Assembly: GCF_000482245.1 (NCBI RefSeq)
Contig: NZ_AWNH01000005.1
Span: forward strand, 1 to 64,000
DNA length: 64,000 nucleotides
Direction of reading: 5' to 3'
DNA from: Leptolyngbya sp. Heron Island J
GTDB lineage: Bacteria; Cyanobacteriota; Cyanobacteriia; Phormidesmidales; Phormidesmidaceae
A program made the position numbers and the translations under genes. The stretch's first letter is position 1; each line of letters begins with the position of its first letter. Shown here one piece after another: positions 6,714 to 16,226 of this stretch. The notes under the pieces are model-generated. The model saw nothing but the letters and a program-made list of their open reading frames with translations. It ran no database searches and was not told where the DNA came from.

Positions 6714-8390
6714 TTAGTCACTAACTCCCCACCAGGCTAGTGCATAAGCCTGGCGAGCTTCAGAAGTTATCTGTTGTGAATAGACAACTCTCAGTTTGTA
6801 GCGCCCAGTCTGAGGAATTTTGTGAAAGATATGCTCAACACTGTCGACGTCGCTGACCGAAGACCAGATGCTGTTGGCGATATCGTTTTCATCCGCGGGC
6901 ATTAGATAAAGGCTCAAATTGTTCAGCCCCTGATTGTCAAAGCTTTCTCCAATGTCATAGAGATCATTGTTATTGTCATCGATCAATGAAATTTGACGTT
7001 CCCATGCGAGGGTCGCAGCAAAATAGCTGTTTGCTCTCAGTGGGGTATCGATAGCATAGTCTGCGTATTGAGTTGCCTGAGCTGAACTTGATTCAGAATT
7101 TAAGGCCAAAGCGTTATAGTCCCATCCCCTGATGGCGACATTTCCAGGGCTCCATTGACCACCGTTAAACTGTTCATAGGCTCTGTAGGCATTGAGTTGC
7201 CCTGTGCCTAGTTCCACGTGTAGAGGGACTTTGGGATCACGATAGGCATCGGATTCAATCCAAGTCAGATTCGCTTCATCCAGCACGGTTTTTCCCATAC
7301 CCAAGTTTTGCCCATCACCTGTATCCATTAATTTATCGGCCGCATTGAGTAAAACGGCCTTCATGACCATGGGCTCACGGGAATCTAAGCTCCAGTTCGC
7401 GGTTCGAATTTGTCGATCACCCCATTCCTGTAACAGAGCCACAGTTGCTGCAACGTGGGGAGCTGCAAAACTAGAGCCACTACTAAAAATTGTCTGCCCA
7501 TCAGGATTCAACATCCTAATATCGTCGCCAGGGGCAATCAAATTAATAGAGCGCCGTGGACCGACATTAGATTCTGGTGCTGATGTCCCACGGGGGTTAA
7601 ATGTTGGCTCACTGCCAGCATTTGCGTAGTCAACTTTCACAAACTGTCCGTCGACCTGAGTTGAGTAGGCGACATTAATGCCATTAAAGTTATCAGTGGG
7701 GAGCGGAATTCCTCCACCGCCTTGATTCCCAGCGATCACATACAGTGCCTTATGAACACTGCTTGACCAATCAACGCATTGTGTCAGCAGGGCATTACCA
7801 TCAAGGCTAGCGTTGGGGCGTGGGTCACTGATTAAAGGTTCGCCAAAGCTAAAATTAATGGCTCGAACATCTCCACTGTTGCGCAGAGCAATATTCTGCG
7901 TGGTTAAACATTCTCGGGGTTGGCCGCTACGCTCACTTTCCAGTGGGCCAATAGCCGCAGAAAACAGTGTGGCATCAGGTGCTACACCCGTCAATTCTTT
8001 ATCCTGACTGATCATGACACTGGCCACATGATTGGCATGATTATCAACAAACTCATCCGCAACAGCAGCCCCATCAAGCTGCAAGACCTGATTAACGCTA
8101 ACTGGGTTGTTGGGACTGGCTACTTTATCGGTACCAAATAGTCCAGGGCGTCCACCTTCAACTTGACCAATGGCAATCTTTTTGCCTGTGAGATTATATG
8201 GAGCCTGATGTAAACGACGGGCATCAATTCCATTAGGACCAATGGACACAGAAAGTGCGAGGGCTGGCAGACTAGCTAATCCAATGAACACAGCTGTTGG
8301 TGGTAGCAGATGCTTGATTTCGATATTACCCATGGAGCTAGAACGGTCAAAGAGGTGCTGAAAGATTCCCATGAAAACTCCCATGAACAT
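6714..8390 (-). CDS. Exported subtilisin-like (S8) peptidase with atypical Asp site
   Basis: 558 residues. The first 45 hold a hydrophobic segment (HLLPPTAVFIGLASLPALALS) that looks like a signal peptide; a start at MGNIEIKHL (residue 20) is possible. His box HANHVASVMIS, oxyanion VIAGNQGGGG and serine box SSGSSFAAPHVAA match S8 enzymes. The Asp box normally reads V-DTG but here is IAIGQVEGG, so the usual Asp is missing and a Glu lies nearby. The C-terminal 150 residues look like a beta-sandwich appendix. The protein is probably periplasmic or secreted. Whether it is an active protease is uncertain. The gene begins about 80 bases from the divergent rpe gene. Confidence 0.85.
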   Translation of the reverse strand: MFMGVFMGIFQHLFDRSSSMGNIEIKHLLPPTAVFIGLASLPALALSVSIGPNGIDARRLHQAPYNLTGKKIAIGQVEGGRPGLFGTDKVASPNNPVSVNQVLQLDGAAVADEFVDNHANHVASVMISQDKELTGVAPDATLFSAAIGPLESERSGQPRECLTTQNIALRNSGDVRAINFSFGEPLISDPRPNASLDGNALLTQCVDWSSSVHKALYVIAGNQGGGGIPLPTDNFNGINVAYSTQVDGQFVKVDYANAGSEPTFNPRGTSAPESNVGPRRSINLIAPGDDIRMLNPDGQTIFSSGSSFAAPHVAATVALLQEWGDRQIRTANWSLDSREPMVMKAVLLNAADKLMDTGDGQNLGMGKTVLDEANLTWIESDAYRDPKVPLHVELGTGQLNAYRAYEQFNGGQWSPGNVAIRGWDYNALALNSESSSAQATQYADYAIDTPLRANSYFAATLAWERQISLIDDNNNDLYDIGESFDNQGLNNLSLYLMPADENDIANSIWSSVSDVDSVEHIFHKIPQTGRYKLRVVYSQQITSEARQAYALAWWGVSD

Positions 8391-8498
8391 AATTAGGGAT
8401 GTTGATTAGTCTCAGTTAGCGCAGTTTGTAACGAATTTGATACTAAGTTTTTGTTACGATAGTGACCATTAATGGTGATTACTCGAGGCAGCTTCCCC

Positions 8499-9200
8499 AT
8501 GACGCAATCAAAAAAGTCTGTTGTTATTTCCCCATCTATTTTATCGGCTGATTTTAGTCGTCTGGGCGATGAAATTCGTGCCGCAGATGAAGCTGGTGCA
8601 GATTGGATTCATGTCGATGTTATGGATGGTCGATTCGTGCCTAACATCACCATTGGTCCATTAATTGTTGAGGCAATTCGGCCAATTACGAAAAAGCCTC
8701 TTGATGTTCACCTAATGATTGTCGAGCCTGAGAAGTATATCGAAGGCTTTGCTAAAGCGGGGGCGGATATTATTTCTGTACATGCTGAGCATAATGCGTC
8801 ACCTCATTTGCATAGTACTCTAAGCCGTATTCGCGATATGGGTAAGCAAGCTGGTGTGGTGCTCAATCCATCTACACCTTTAGAGCTGATTGACTATGTT
8901 CTAGAACTTTGCGACCTAGTGTTGATTATGAGTGTTAACCCAGGATTCGGGGGACAGAAGTTTATTCCTGAAGTGTTACCTAAAATTCGTAAGCTGCGCC
9001 AGATGTGTGATGAGCGTGGTTTGGACCCATGGATCGAGGTTGATGGTGGTTTGAAAGCACACAATACTTGGCAAGTATTAGAAGCTGGTGCCAATGCTAT
9101 CGTAGCGGGTTCTGCTGTATTCAAAGCCCCAGATTATGCTGAAGCAATTAGCAACATCCGTAATAGTAAACGCCCTACTCCTGAGCTAGCGGCAGTGTAG
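8499..9200 (+). CDS. rpe: Ribulose-phosphate 3-epimerase
   Basis: 233 residues from [13 protein letters not shown], the start conserved in cyanobacterial homologues; an upstream in-frame start at 8472 exists but lacks support. It is a TIM barrel with [27 protein letters not shown] (metal-binding His/Asp), [23 protein letters not shown] and AGSAVF. It interconverts ribulose-5-phosphate and xylulose-5-phosphate in the Calvin cycle and pentose phosphate pathway, in the cytoplasm. It is a single gene ended by the terminator at 9299-9332. Confidence 0.97.
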   Translation: MTQSKKSVVISPSILSADFSRLGDEIRAADEAGADWIHVDVMDGRFVPNITIGPLIVEAIRPITKKPLDVHLMIVEPEKYIEGFAKAGADIISVHAEHNASPHLHSTLSRIRDMGKQAGVVLNPSTPLELIDYVLELCDLVLIMSVNPGFGGQKFIPEVLPKIRKLRQMCDERGLDPWIEVDGGLKAHNTWQVLEAGANAIVAGSAVFKAPDYAEAISNIRNSKRPTPELAAV

Positions 9201-9298
9201 CCTCAGTCTAGGGTCTTCTAGATAAAGGTTTTTCTCAGAAAACCCTCAAGATCTAGAGGATCAAATGGCGTTCACTGCTGATTTAAAGCATAGGTTTT

Positions 9299-9332
9299 GG
9301 CCTAGGTTGCTTTTTGCAATCTAGGCCTTTTA
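9299..9332 (+). terminator. Rho-independent terminator after rpe
   Basis: GGCCTAGGTTGC, TTTTT loop, GCAATCTAGGCC (one G-T pair), followed by TTTTATT. A 12-bp stem with a T-run about 100 bases after the rpe stop. Confidence 0.85.
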
Positions 9333-9477
9333 TTGTAATTGGGTGAGGGCTACTGATCAGTAAAGGGGTATCATGCACCCTGTATAAAGTTCTAATGAAT
9401 CACCTGGCTCTGGGGTGACAAGCTTTCTCAGAAAAATTACGGATACCCTCTGACAAAATCATCAAAGTTTTAAGGCA
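9333..9477 (+). other. Possible small-RNA gene body between two terminators
   Basis: No reading frame. Within it, GGGTATCATGCACCC (near 9367) could form a first small stem. The evidence is only positional: a second terminator without a gene to terminate. No known RNA family was recognised. Confidence 0.3.
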
Positions 9478-9510
9478 GCTCTCTGCAAATTATTTGCAGA
9501 GAGCGTTTTA
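9478..9510 (+). terminator. Second Rho-independent terminator, possible small-RNA end
   Basis: GCTCTCTGCAAAT, TA, TTTGCAGAGAGC, then GTTTTAT. It lies 150 bases beyond the rpe terminator with no protein gene in between, so it implies a separate transcript, probably a small RNA starting between 9333 and about 9420. Confidence 0.75.
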
Positions 9511-9838
9511 TGAGAAGTCTCTGTAGGCTTTGATATGACAAGTACAGCGACATATTTTGCAGAACTGATTAGTGATAATTTATCTGAATTCTCAGTATAT
9601 TTACGGCGTTCTTATACGTGAGCGTGCTCATTTAAAGAATTTGTGTGATGAGAGCATAATTACCTATCCCTGCACATAGGTTCCCCAATAATTGAAATAC
9701 TGAACATCACGGATGTAAGTCCGTAGCAGCCCCTTATAAATTAGGGTATATAAAAAACTGGGTTGTGTGTTTTTTTATACCTGTTCTTGGTCGCTTGGGC
9801 GCGATGCTGTCTCTCTGGATTTGTAGGTAAATCTTTTT
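9511..9838. other. Leader/promoter region of the small gene at 9839
   Basis: 328 bases without a gene. Near 9735-9755 it has TTATAAATTAGGGTATATAAAA, an AT-rich patch that could contain a -10 box, and then a T-tract (TTTTTTTAT near 9770). Confidence 0.35.
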
Positions 9839-10021
9839 ATGGCTATTCAATCGGTGGAAGAAATGGTTGCCAAAATCTTTGCGACTCGCCGTATCACGCG
9901 TGCTGATCAGAGCGTTCTGATGGCAATGTTTGCTGGCAACAATATTAGTGCTAATGACAAAATGTTAATTAATCAAATTTATGATGCCTTGAATCAAGGT
10001 CGTCTGCGGGTTGTTGAATAA
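9839..10021 (+). CDS. Small conserved cyanobacterial protein
   Basis: 60 residues: MAIQSVEEMVAKIFATRRIT, then RADQSVLMAMF, NDKMLINQIYDALNQGRLRV and VE. It is all-helical, soluble, with no cysteines. Short proteins of this layout (a helix-turn with DR/ADQ and a final RVV) are widespread in cyanobacteria. Some are annotated as PII-interacting PirA-like regulators; I cannot confirm that link. It is transcribed alone from an AT-rich leader and lies 88 bases from the convergent permease gene. Confidence 0.8.
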   Translation: MAIQSVEEMVAKIFATRRITRADQSVLMAMFAGNNISANDKMLINQIYDALNQGRLRVVE

Positions 10022-10109
10022 GACCCGTGTTCTGGCGTGTGTCTTGGGTGTTTAAGTTTTTTTGACGGGTAGGCGATGGATGGTTGCTCACGCCAGTCTC
10101 AACAGAGAA

Positions 10110-12326
10110 TTATTCCTTTTGCAGAAGTTCAGAAAAAGCTAGGTCTTCGGCTGCGAGTACAAAGATAGTGGGCGGTAAGTTCATGGTCTTGTTCTGTAAA
10201 GATGTGTAATACTCTGTGAACTCATCGTCTGGTGTTGCTAGACCCATCAGAATTAAGTCCGCTGTGGCAGATGAACTTCTCAAAATAGAATCAAATGGGC
10301 GACCTTCGGCAACGATGATTTTAGGTTGAGCGCCGATACTCAATGTGTCGATTAGCTTGTTGAGATTGGTCTGAGCTGCTTGGGCTGCTGCTTGGTTGGA
10401 AACCACAAGCTTGAGGAAAATATCGGCTGAACGCCAACGCATGCCTGTACGTAATAAATAGGCCAAAATCAGCATGAGTCCCCCGTTTGCCTGCAGACCA
10501 CCCCACCAAACGTCAATGCGCTTTGGAAACTGGGGCATTTGGCTAGGAGGATTTCTAAGGATGACGATGTTCCGTTTGGCTTGGTGACACTTGCTAATTA
10601 TTTGACAGTATCGCTCTCGTGCTTCGTGATCGTCGGTTTCAGTATCTCCTAACAGTACTGTATTGGGCATTAATGGACCGATGCCATAGGTGTCGATCAG
10701 CTGTTGGGCTCCGGTAGAGGTATCTCGTGCTTCAATCAATTTGACAAAAGCTTGAATGTCTCGCTTTTCTAGATAATCGCGAATGGTGCTACGCATTTGT
10801 TCTTGTTGTTTAAGATTACGAGCACCGGTTGGCAGAATACTGGCTAAAGTGATTAAGCCTCGGTTGTGGGTAAAGTCTGTGGCTAGTTCAATTAGATGCC
10901 ATCGTTTAGTTGGAGCGCCCGAGAGCACTAACAAGTGGGGCCGCCAATTTTTGGGGTCGGCGCTATCGGCAATATTGTTGAGACCAGCACGCACTAAGGA
11001 TAGCCAAATTCCCTGTCTGACATCTCCCCAGGTTGTGCGAATTTCACGTCTTTCTAACCACAGGTAAATAGTGAGGACGATAATGGCGGCTGCGACTGTG
11101 GCGGCTGGGTTGATCAAGAACATGATGGCAATACAGCCCAATGCTCCCAAAAGAGAGATATACCAAGGTATGCGAAATGTAGGGCGAAATGAGGGACTTT
11201 GCAGGAAGCCTTCAATGCCAGCGGCGACATTTAACACCATGTAAGTGGTGAGGAAAAACATGGTGAGTACGGGTGCGATCGCATCCAAGTCACCAATGCA
11301 AACTACCGCTAAAACAACACCCAGGGTAAATAAAGTGCCTAGTCTGGGTTCGTCCGTAGGACCATGCCCATGGCCTAGCCAACGCAGCCGCTTTGGCAAA
11401 ATGTTATCGCGGGCCAGTGCTTGTAAAACCCGAGGGGCTCCCAAAATACTGCCCAGGGCGCTAGATAAGGTGGCTCCCCATACCCCTAACAAAATGGCAT
11501 CGCCCCAAAACGCCATCCTGCGCATAATCAGCGGATCGGAAATCAGACTGGCAGAATCAGCACGATTGCTCAGTAGGAGAGGAATGGACATGTAGATGAC
11601 ATATCCGACTCCAACTGCTGCCAGCGTACCCATGGGAATAGATTTTTTAGGATCTTTTAGATCCCCAGACATATTGACCCCGGACATGATGCCAGTGACG
11701 GCCGGGAAGAAGACGGCTAAAACGGCCCAAAAACTCACACTTCCTGCTTCTTCGGTGGCTGGAATATCAGCGGGATTAACACTACTACCAAAGACCAAGC
11801 TGACCAAAGACAACACAATCGCGGCCATAATTACATATTGAGCCTTAATCGCAATGTCAGCTGACTTGAGCGCTAGAGCTGTAACGGCAATGGTTGTGAC
11901 CAAGGCCAGCACAGTGATTGTGATGGGAACATTAGGAAAAGCATTCTTGACGCTTTCTGCAAAACCAATGGTGTAGAGAGCCACTGACAATGCTTGGGCA
12001 AAGTAAAGGGGAATGCCGACAGCACCACCTGTTTCAATACCGAGGGATCGACTAATCATGTAGTATGCTCCGCCAGCTCGGACGACCTGGTCGGTTGCGA
12101 TCGCGCTGATAGATAACCCTGTAATAAAAGTAATAGACGTTGAAATAGTAACAATCAGTAGAGTGTTAACTAGCCCCATTTGACCCACTACCCAGCCAAA
12201 TCGGAGGTACATGATGACCCCCAAAATGGTCAGGATGGATGGTGTGAAGACACCGCCAAAGGTGCCTAGACCATTAGCGGTAGTTTCGATAACTTTAGAA
12301 GACGATTCAGAGGAACGTGACGTCAT
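10110..12326 (-). CDS. APC-superfamily permease, cation-chloride cotransporter type
   Basis: 738 residues. Residues about 20-460 hold around 12 membrane segments, starting with GTFGGVFTPSILTILGVIMY (the first-helix motif of SLC12/APC transporters). GAYYMISRSLG and SGVNMSGDLKDPKKSIPMG are further hallmarks. The last 270 residues are soluble and resemble the regulatory tail of Na-K-Cl or amino-acid permeases, with a universal-stress-like part (KIIVAEGRPFDSI then ATADLILMGLA). It probably moves ions or amino acids across the plasma membrane; the substrate cannot be read from sequence. It is monocistronic and convergent with the small gene at 9839. Confidence 0.88.
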   Translation of the reverse strand: MTSRSSESSSKVIETTANGLGTFGGVFTPSILTILGVIMYLRFGWVVGQMGLVNTLLIVTISTSITFITGLSISAIATDQVVRAGGAYYMISRSLGIETGGAVGIPLYFAQALSVALYTIGFAESVKNAFPNVPITITVLALVTTIAVTALALKSADIAIKAQYVIMAAIVLSLVSLVFGSSVNPADIPATEEAGSVSFWAVLAVFFPAVTGIMSGVNMSGDLKDPKKSIPMGTLAAVGVGYVIYMSIPLLLSNRADSASLISDPLIMRRMAFWGDAILLGVWGATLSSALGSILGAPRVLQALARDNILPKRLRWLGHGHGPTDEPRLGTLFTLGVVLAVVCIGDLDAIAPVLTMFFLTTYMVLNVAAGIEGFLQSPSFRPTFRIPWYISLLGALGCIAIMFLINPAATVAAAIIVLTIYLWLERREIRTTWGDVRQGIWLSLVRAGLNNIADSADPKNWRPHLLVLSGAPTKRWHLIELATDFTHNRGLITLASILPTGARNLKQQEQMRSTIRDYLEKRDIQAFVKLIEARDTSTGAQQLIDTYGIGPLMPNTVLLGDTETDDHEARERYCQIISKCHQAKRNIVILRNPPSQMPQFPKRIDVWWGGLQANGGLMLILAYLLRTGMRWRSADIFLKLVVSNQAAAQAAQTNLNKLIDTLSIGAQPKIIVAEGRPFDSILRSSSATADLILMGLATPDDEFTEYYTSLQNKTMNLPPTIFVLAAEDLAFSELLQKE

Positions 12327-12679
12327 GGGTGGGAAAACGGTAGATCACCTTAATTTAGCTGGCAACGGGACAGATATGCCACCGAATCTAGAGGTTAGCT
12401 CAACGGTATCAAATGTCTCGATTGATGCTTAAAAGCTCTGTAAAACCTAAGCTTGCATCAATTACTGTGGTAGCAAATAGCACCTCTATCATCGTCGTTT
12501 TGCCAATCATCATCTTTGTTAGGGCGGATACGGTCGATAAGTGCAATTAATAGTTGACCCATTAGAAGAGAACGGGCCTTTACTGCTTGCTCTGACGATG
12601 CTGAGAATTTTGAGATTGTGTTTCCTCACTTTATGCAGCTGATAGAAGAATAAGTTCTCCTACTATCTACTTGACTATC
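12327..12679. other. Non-coding stretch with a palindrome
   Basis: 353 bases upstream of the permease. CTATCTACTTGA, CTA, TCAAGTAGATAG at 12663-12689 is a perfect 12-bp inverted repeat which runs into the dispersed repeat at 12680. Confidence 0.5.
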
Positions 12680-12859
12680 AAGTAGATAGCCGCAAGTAAG
12701 CGCTCCTAACACCGCTGGTTTCGACTCCACTCAAACAGCTAGCTTAGAGAAATGAGGGTTGAGGCTTCGACGGTGAGGCTTCGACGGCGAGCTTAGCCGA
12801 ACCGCTCAGCCGAACTGTTTAGTCGAAGTCCGGATTGATGGATAGTTTTGTCCAGTCAC
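12680..12859. repeat. Dispersed 180-bp intergenic repeat, copy 1
   Basis: About 85 percent identical by eye to 49325-49504 and of equal length. Common blocks: AAGTAGATAGCCG, CTAACACCGCTGG, TTTCGACTCC, GAGAAATGAGGG, AGGCTTCGACGGTGAG, CCGAACCGCTCAGCCGAAC, GGATTGATGGATAGTTTTGT. Inner ends are inverted (TTTCGACTCC against GGAGTCGAA, the latter decayed to TTAGTCGAA in this copy). It ends at the stop codon of the LptF/G gene. It codes for nothing, so it is probably a MITE or a structured intergenic repeat. Confidence 0.8.
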
Positions 12860-14032
12860 TTATTTGGAAGCTTGAATAACCAGCAATCCGCCAACAGCGA
12901 GACCTAGTAACGGCGGTAGCCAGGCAGCAGCAACAGGGGTTAGGGTGCCCACTTTTCCTAAGGCATCGGCGATAAATCCGAGTAAGTAGTAGCCAAAGAT
13001 AATGACTACGCTAATACCAAAACTGGTAGCTTTACCGGTGCGCTGGGGACGGATGCCCACAGCTGACCCGACTATGCCAAACACAATGCAAACAAAGGGG
13101 AGGGCGTAGCGCTGCTGTAGTCTGAGTTCCCAAACACGAATGCTCCGTTCATTTCCAGACTTACGGACAATCTTATTAAGATGCTGTCTGGTTTCAGCAA
13201 TATTCATTTCATCGTCTTCTTTGCTGCGAGAAGCCAAGTCTAGAGGTGTACGAGGTAAATCCAGTTCTTGACGATCAAACTTGACGATGTGGCCAAAGGA
13301 GCCATCGGGTGAAATCGCGTAAATGGTGCCGTTGAAAAATGTCCAAACGTTATCTAGAAAATTCCATGTAGCGGTTTCTGCACTGACGACCTGCTCCAAA
13401 CCAGTTTGGGAAAAGTCTAGGATTGTTAGACCCTGCATTTCTTCGCCATTAAACCTGCGAGCATAAAATAAGCGTCCTAATTCGTTACCACTGCCGTCTG
13501 CGGCCTTTTGATACTCCTGGTACATGATGTTGCGCTCCCGAAAAGGAGGCTTTTCAGAGTTAAAGGCCTGCTCTAGCATGATCTTGGCCCGGTAGTTAGC
13601 CGCTGGGGTAATCACCTCGTTAAAAACAAAGGTGAGGCCAGTGATGAGCATGCTTAGGATCAGAGCTGGAGCAATAATGCGGCGTACACTCACACCACAA
13701 CTCCGTAGAGCAGTCAGTTCACTATCGCTAGAAAAGCGACTGTAAGTCATCATGCTGGCTAGCAACGTTGACATGGGGAAGGCCAACACCACAAACTCTG
13801 GCATCTTGAGGACGAACACCTGCATGGCCAGACTGATTTCCAAGCCTGATTCGGTGATTTTACGAATCAGGTCAAAGAGGGCACCCACAGATACCAAAAT
13901 TGATGAAAATGCGCCGACGCCGAAGAGAAAGGGCAATGCTAATTCCTTGGCAATATATCGATCCATAATCGATATGGATGGCCACCGGGGCAGACCAGAG
14001 ATGGGGGAAGGAGATGAGGATGTGGTAGCCAT
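12860..14032 (-). CDS. LptF/LptG-family permease (YjgP/YjgQ)
   Basis: 390 residues. Three membrane segments near the N-terminus (around residues 35-55, 78-100, 118-140) and three at the C-terminus, separated by a periplasmic jellyroll domain (about 150-290), the classic YjgP/YjgQ layout. It pairs with LptB to draw lipopolysaccharide from the inner membrane toward the LptC/A bridge. Cyanobacteria usually have only one F/G-type permease. It is in the same direction as lptB and lptA upstream, separated by 79 bases, so an export operon is likely. Confidence 0.92.
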   Translation of the reverse strand: MATTSSSPSPISGLPRWPSISIMDRYIAKELALPFLFGVGAFSSILVSVGALFDLIRKITESGLEISLAMQVFVLKMPEFVVLAFPMSTLLASMMTYSRFSSDSELTALRSCGVSVRRIIAPALILSMLITGLTFVFNEVITPAANYRAKIMLEQAFNSEKPPFRERNIMYQEYQKAADGSGNELGRLFYARRFNGEEMQGLTILDFSQTGLEQVVSAETATWNFLDNVWTFFNGTIYAISPDGSFGHIVKFDRQELDLPRTPLDLASRSKEDDEMNIAETRQHLNKIVRKSGNERSIRVWELRLQQRYALPFVCIVFGIVGSAVGIRPQRTGKATSFGISVVIIFGYYLLGFIADALGKVGTLTPVAAAWLPPLLGLAVGGLLVIQASK

Positions 14033-14111
14033 AAATGATGGTTACGGAATGGATATGAATGCTAAAGGCTGTGGTACCTGAGATGACAGAGGGTGTTTAA
14101 AATCTGATGCA

Positions 14112-14891
14112 TCATAGTTTAAAGCCGTCACCCAGATAGTGTTCGCGCACCAGAGGATTGTTGGCAAGATCCTCGGCAGTACCGTAGGCTAAGATGCGAC
14201 CATCACTCATGATGTAGGCTCGATCAATAATCCGCAGTGTCTCACGGACATTGTGGTCAGTGATTAGAATACCCATTTTGCGATCGCGCAGTTGAGACAC
14301 AATATTCTGAATTTCTGAGACAGCGATCGGGTCCACACCAGCAAAGGGTTCATCGAGAAAAAGAAAGGTAGGACCTTGTTCACCAGAAGCAAGTGCCCGC
14401 GCCAGTTCAGTCCGGCGACGTTCTCCGCCTGATACCTGGATACCTAGGGTATTTGCCACTTTTTCCAGTCGGAACTCTCTCATCAAGTGCTCCAAACGTT
14501 CAGAGCGTTCTTTACGAGGCACCCTCGTTTGCTCCATCACCAACTGAATGTTGTCTTTGACCGTGAGATTCCGAAAAATGCTAGCTTCCTGGGCTAAATA
14601 ACCAATCCCCAGGCGGGCGCGTTCGTGAATGGATAAAGACGTAATTTCCCGGTCATTTAAGCGTACAGAGCCTTGATCCGGATACTCTAGCCCGGTGGCC
14701 ATATAAAAGGTAGTGGTTTTACCAGCTCCATTAGGACCCAGCAACCCCACAATTTCTCCCTGGGTTACCGACAAACTCACACCACGTACAATGGTTCGTC
14801 TGCCATAAGCCTTGTGAACATTTTCCAGGGCAATCACAGCGCCGGGTGTTGTCAATGTTTTAGCAGTGGGGTCAACAGCAGGGGACAGCAT
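14112..14891 (-). CDS. lptB: Lipopolysaccharide export ABC ATPase LptB
   Basis: 259 residues. Walker A GPNGAGKTT, Q-loop at GYLAQEASIFRNLTV, signature VSGGERRRTELARAL, Walker B FLFLDEPFAGVDP, H-loop ITDHNVRET. The last three are LptB-typical. It drives lipopolysaccharide extraction from the inner membrane with the LptF/G permease downstream. It begins directly after the LptA-like gene (its ATG follows that stop by no more than a base), indicating translational coupling. Confidence 0.95.
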   Translation of the reverse strand: MLSPAVDPTAKTLTTPGAVIALENVHKAYGRRTIVRGVSLSVTQGEIVGLLGPNGAGKTTTFYMATGLEYPDQGSVRLNDREITSLSIHERARLGIGYLAQEASIFRNLTVKDNIQLVMEQTRVPRKERSERLEHLMREFRLEKVANTLGIQVSGGERRRTELARALASGEQGPTFLFLDEPFAGVDPIAVSEIQNIVSQLRDRKMGILITDHNVRETLRIIDRAYIMSDGRILAYGTAEDLANNPLVREHYLGDGFKL

Positions 14892-15467
14892 TTATTCATC
14901 AGTGGGGATGGCAAATTCGGGGAGTTCCTCAGGCAATGTTGGGAGAGGTGTTGAGGGTTCTTCAGGCTGAGGAGCAGCAGCTGGTTCTTCGGTTGGTTCT
15001 GGAATCACATAAACAGATTCCACCTGTTCGTCCGCATTGGGAGTGGCTACAAATCGCCCTTCATCAATTAGATAGGTAACAACTTCAGCCTGTAATGTGT
15101 TGGCTTCTTGTTGTACAAACACATTGCCAGTCAGTATGATACGCCGTTCACGACTGTAATACTGAGCCTGAGCTGATGTTGCATACATTTCTTCTTCAGG
15201 ATAATCAATCCTGACATTACCTCGAGCGGTAATAATGCCGGTATTGGCATCAGCTTCTTGCACATCAGCTCGCAGTGTAATCGAGCCTCCAGATTGAGCG
15301 TTGGATGACGTTGCTAAGCCACTAGCTACTAGCAGTAAACCTAGTATCCCAGCGCTAAGACGCTGAATTGGTTGGCTTAAAGAAGCTTGCAAAATTTTTC
15401 CTTGCCGTATAACCATGCCTCGCCTTTTAATACCACCCTTACCTAATCTAACCATTGATAGCTTCAT
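14892..15467 (-). CDS. lptA: LptA/OstA-like periplasmic lipopolysaccharide carrier
   Basis: 191 residues. An N-terminal signal segment (residues about 38-57: LSAGILGLLLVASGLATSS) precedes an OstA/LptA beta-jellyroll: ITLRADVQEADANTGIITAR, GNVRIDYPEEEMYATSAQAQ, YYSRERRIILTGNV, then NTLQAEVVTYLIDEGRFVAT. The last 35 residues are a proline/glutamate-rich tail (EEPAAAPQPEEP), not seen in E. coli LptA. It carries lipopolysaccharide across the periplasm. It leads the lptA-lptB-lptF/G cluster. Confidence 0.88.
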   Translation of the reverse strand: MKLSMVRLGKGGIKRRGMVIRQGKILQASLSQPIQRLSAGILGLLLVASGLATSSNAQSGGSITLRADVQEADANTGIITARGNVRIDYPEEEMYATSAQAQYYSRERRIILTGNVFVQQEANTLQAEVVTYLIDEGRFVATPNADEQVESVYVIPEPTEEPAAAPQPEEPSTPLPTLPEELPEFAIPTDE

Positions 15468-15689
15468 AGAAGTTAGTCTTAGCCCAGTTAGACGACTGGT
15501 TTTGTTGGCTAAGTTCTATTTATGACCCATTTTGCAGATCACCTCTTATTCAAAAATGTATGTCATGTCAGGAATAACTTAAACTTCCCTGATTTGGGGA
15601 GCGCCATAGCACCAACGTACTTTAGAGATGAGTGTTGACAAATTTGGTGAGTGGTTCCATTGCGTTGGTGTGCAATGTACCTTGCTGCC

Positions 15690-16142
15690 CTACACCCTAT
15701 GTATACAGGGCCTCATTAACGTATTCCCATTGCTAATTACATATTTCATGGTCTCGGGTGATTCATCTAACAAAGCGGGGGCCAGATGTTGTATGTGATC
15801 AGGTCCTGTTGCTTGTAAGGCAGTGAGCCAGTCTGTTGCTTGGTCAATGAGATCCGAAACATCGATACCACCGTGGTTTGCCTCATAAGTGAGCAACCGG
15901 TGACTGCCCTCCCCTAGCAAAATGGCAGCTCCTTTCCAGTTGAGATTAGTTAGATGATAAAGCCCAACAGCAATTTGAAGAATTCCCTGATAGAACGCTT
16001 GCTCGTGTGGATTAGCTTCCAACCAAATAGCTTCTAACGTATCGTGGCAGGCATAGTATTCACCCTGGTTAAATTGCTCAATTCCTACCCAAAAATCAAC
16101 AGGTTGATGGCTACTGCTTAGAGAATTAGAGGCATTGATCAT
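15690..16142 (-). CDS. DUF309 protein
   Basis: 150 residues, all-helical, soluble. Central [20 protein letters not shown], then [17 protein letters not shown], then [12 protein letters not shown] match DUF309, a family widespread in cyanobacteria and plastids with conserved H-E and Y-G-LQ motifs. Biochemical function is unknown. It is divergent from glmM, 84 bases apart, so the two share a promoter region. Confidence 0.85.
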   Translation of the reverse strand: MINASNSLSSSHQPVDFWVGIEQFNQGEYYACHDTLEAIWLEANPHEQAFYQGILQIAVGLYHLTNLNWKGAAILLGEGSHRLLTYEANHGGIDVSDLIDQATDWLTALQATGPDHIQHLAPALLDESPETMKYVISNGNTLMRPCIHRV

Positions 16143-16226
16143 GGGCAGACTACAGCAATCTTTAATCTACATAAACTTACTGATGTTATCCTCCACTTTG
16201 AGTGTGTGTTGTTTGGAGTGTCAAGT

